Origin: Desulfobacterales bacterium C00003106
GTDB taxonomy: Bacteria > Desulfobacterota > Desulfobacteria > Desulfobacterales > C00003106
Length of the DNA: 13,382 bases
Direction of reading: 5' to 3'
Assembly: GCA_001751015.1 (NCBI GenBank)
Contig: MAXM01000221.1
Coordinates: 1-13,382 of the forward strand
How positions within the stretch are numbered: the first letter of the stretch is position 1; each line of letters opens with the position of its first letter. Under the pieces are notes generated by a model that ran no database searches, had not been told where the DNA came from, and saw nothing but the letters and a program-made list of their open reading frames with translations. Made by a program: the position numbers and the translations under genes. Below, one piece after another: positions 13,318 to 13,382 of the stretch.

Positions 13318-13382
13318 TCAACCATGCATCACAGCTTCAGGCCACCTTTGCCCGATCTCAAATCACAAAAGCATCAAAATAG

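Noticed and set aside
13324..13382. Plus-strand frame open to the right edge
   Set aside because: Only 19 codons are visible, with no ribosome site and no recognisable sequence.

Overview
The window (about 13.4 kb) reads as ordinary bacterial chromosome, most likely from an anaerobic deltaproteobacterial lineage (Desulfobacterota or a relative). This is an inference from gene content: an N-type rotary ATPase operon, an MJ0042 zinc-ribbon/DUF3426 protein, and short intergenic repeats of the GGGGACGG type. No rRNA, tRNA, CRISPR array, insertion sequence or phage gene was found.

Left two thirds (1-8820), minus strand: one long operon. It is read from a sigma70-type promoter near 8815-8843 leftwards and runs off the left edge. 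Its first nine genes have the order of the N-ATPase operon (atpDCQRBEFAG): beta, epsilon, AtpQ, AtpR, a, c, b (with a delta-like tail), alpha, gamma. The c subunit has the N-ATPase double-carboxylate pattern, with Glu30 in helix 1 and Glu63-Ser-Thr-x-x-Tyr in helix 2. The operon continues without a gap into a membrane-anchored rhodanese, a MauE/DoxX-type membrane protein and a CPA2-type cation/proton antiporter that is cut by the window edge. The gamma/rhodanese and MauE/antiporter junctions are four-base ATGA stop-start overlaps, and the rhodanese and MauE genes also overlap. The ion-translocating ATPase and the antiporter are therefore probably made together, with two possible sulfur/thiol-redox proteins between them.

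The most unusual spot is the atpR/atpB junction (about 6290-6350). The a-subunit frame continues upstream of its first GTG/ATG with residues that look like the true N-terminus, but this stretch has no ATG, GTG, TTG or CTG. It holds a GATTGAT heptamer array. The stop of atpR sits in CTT-TGA-C, the same heptanucleotide used for the +1 frameshift of prfB, and a +1 shift there enters exactly the atpB frame. A second structured spot is a 14-pair stem in the a-c intergenic leader.

Right third, plus strand (8952-12107): a divergent promoter region drives hypoxanthine phosphoribosyltransferase (hpt), the zinc-ribbon/DUF3426 membrane protein and an MthK-like two-TM potassium channel with an RCK domain. 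A short gap separates these from a convergent minus-strand gene for a CbpA-like J-domain co-chaperone (12138-13064). That gene has a near-consensus promoter at 13246-13274 and a 5' leader of about 170 nt rich in hairpins.
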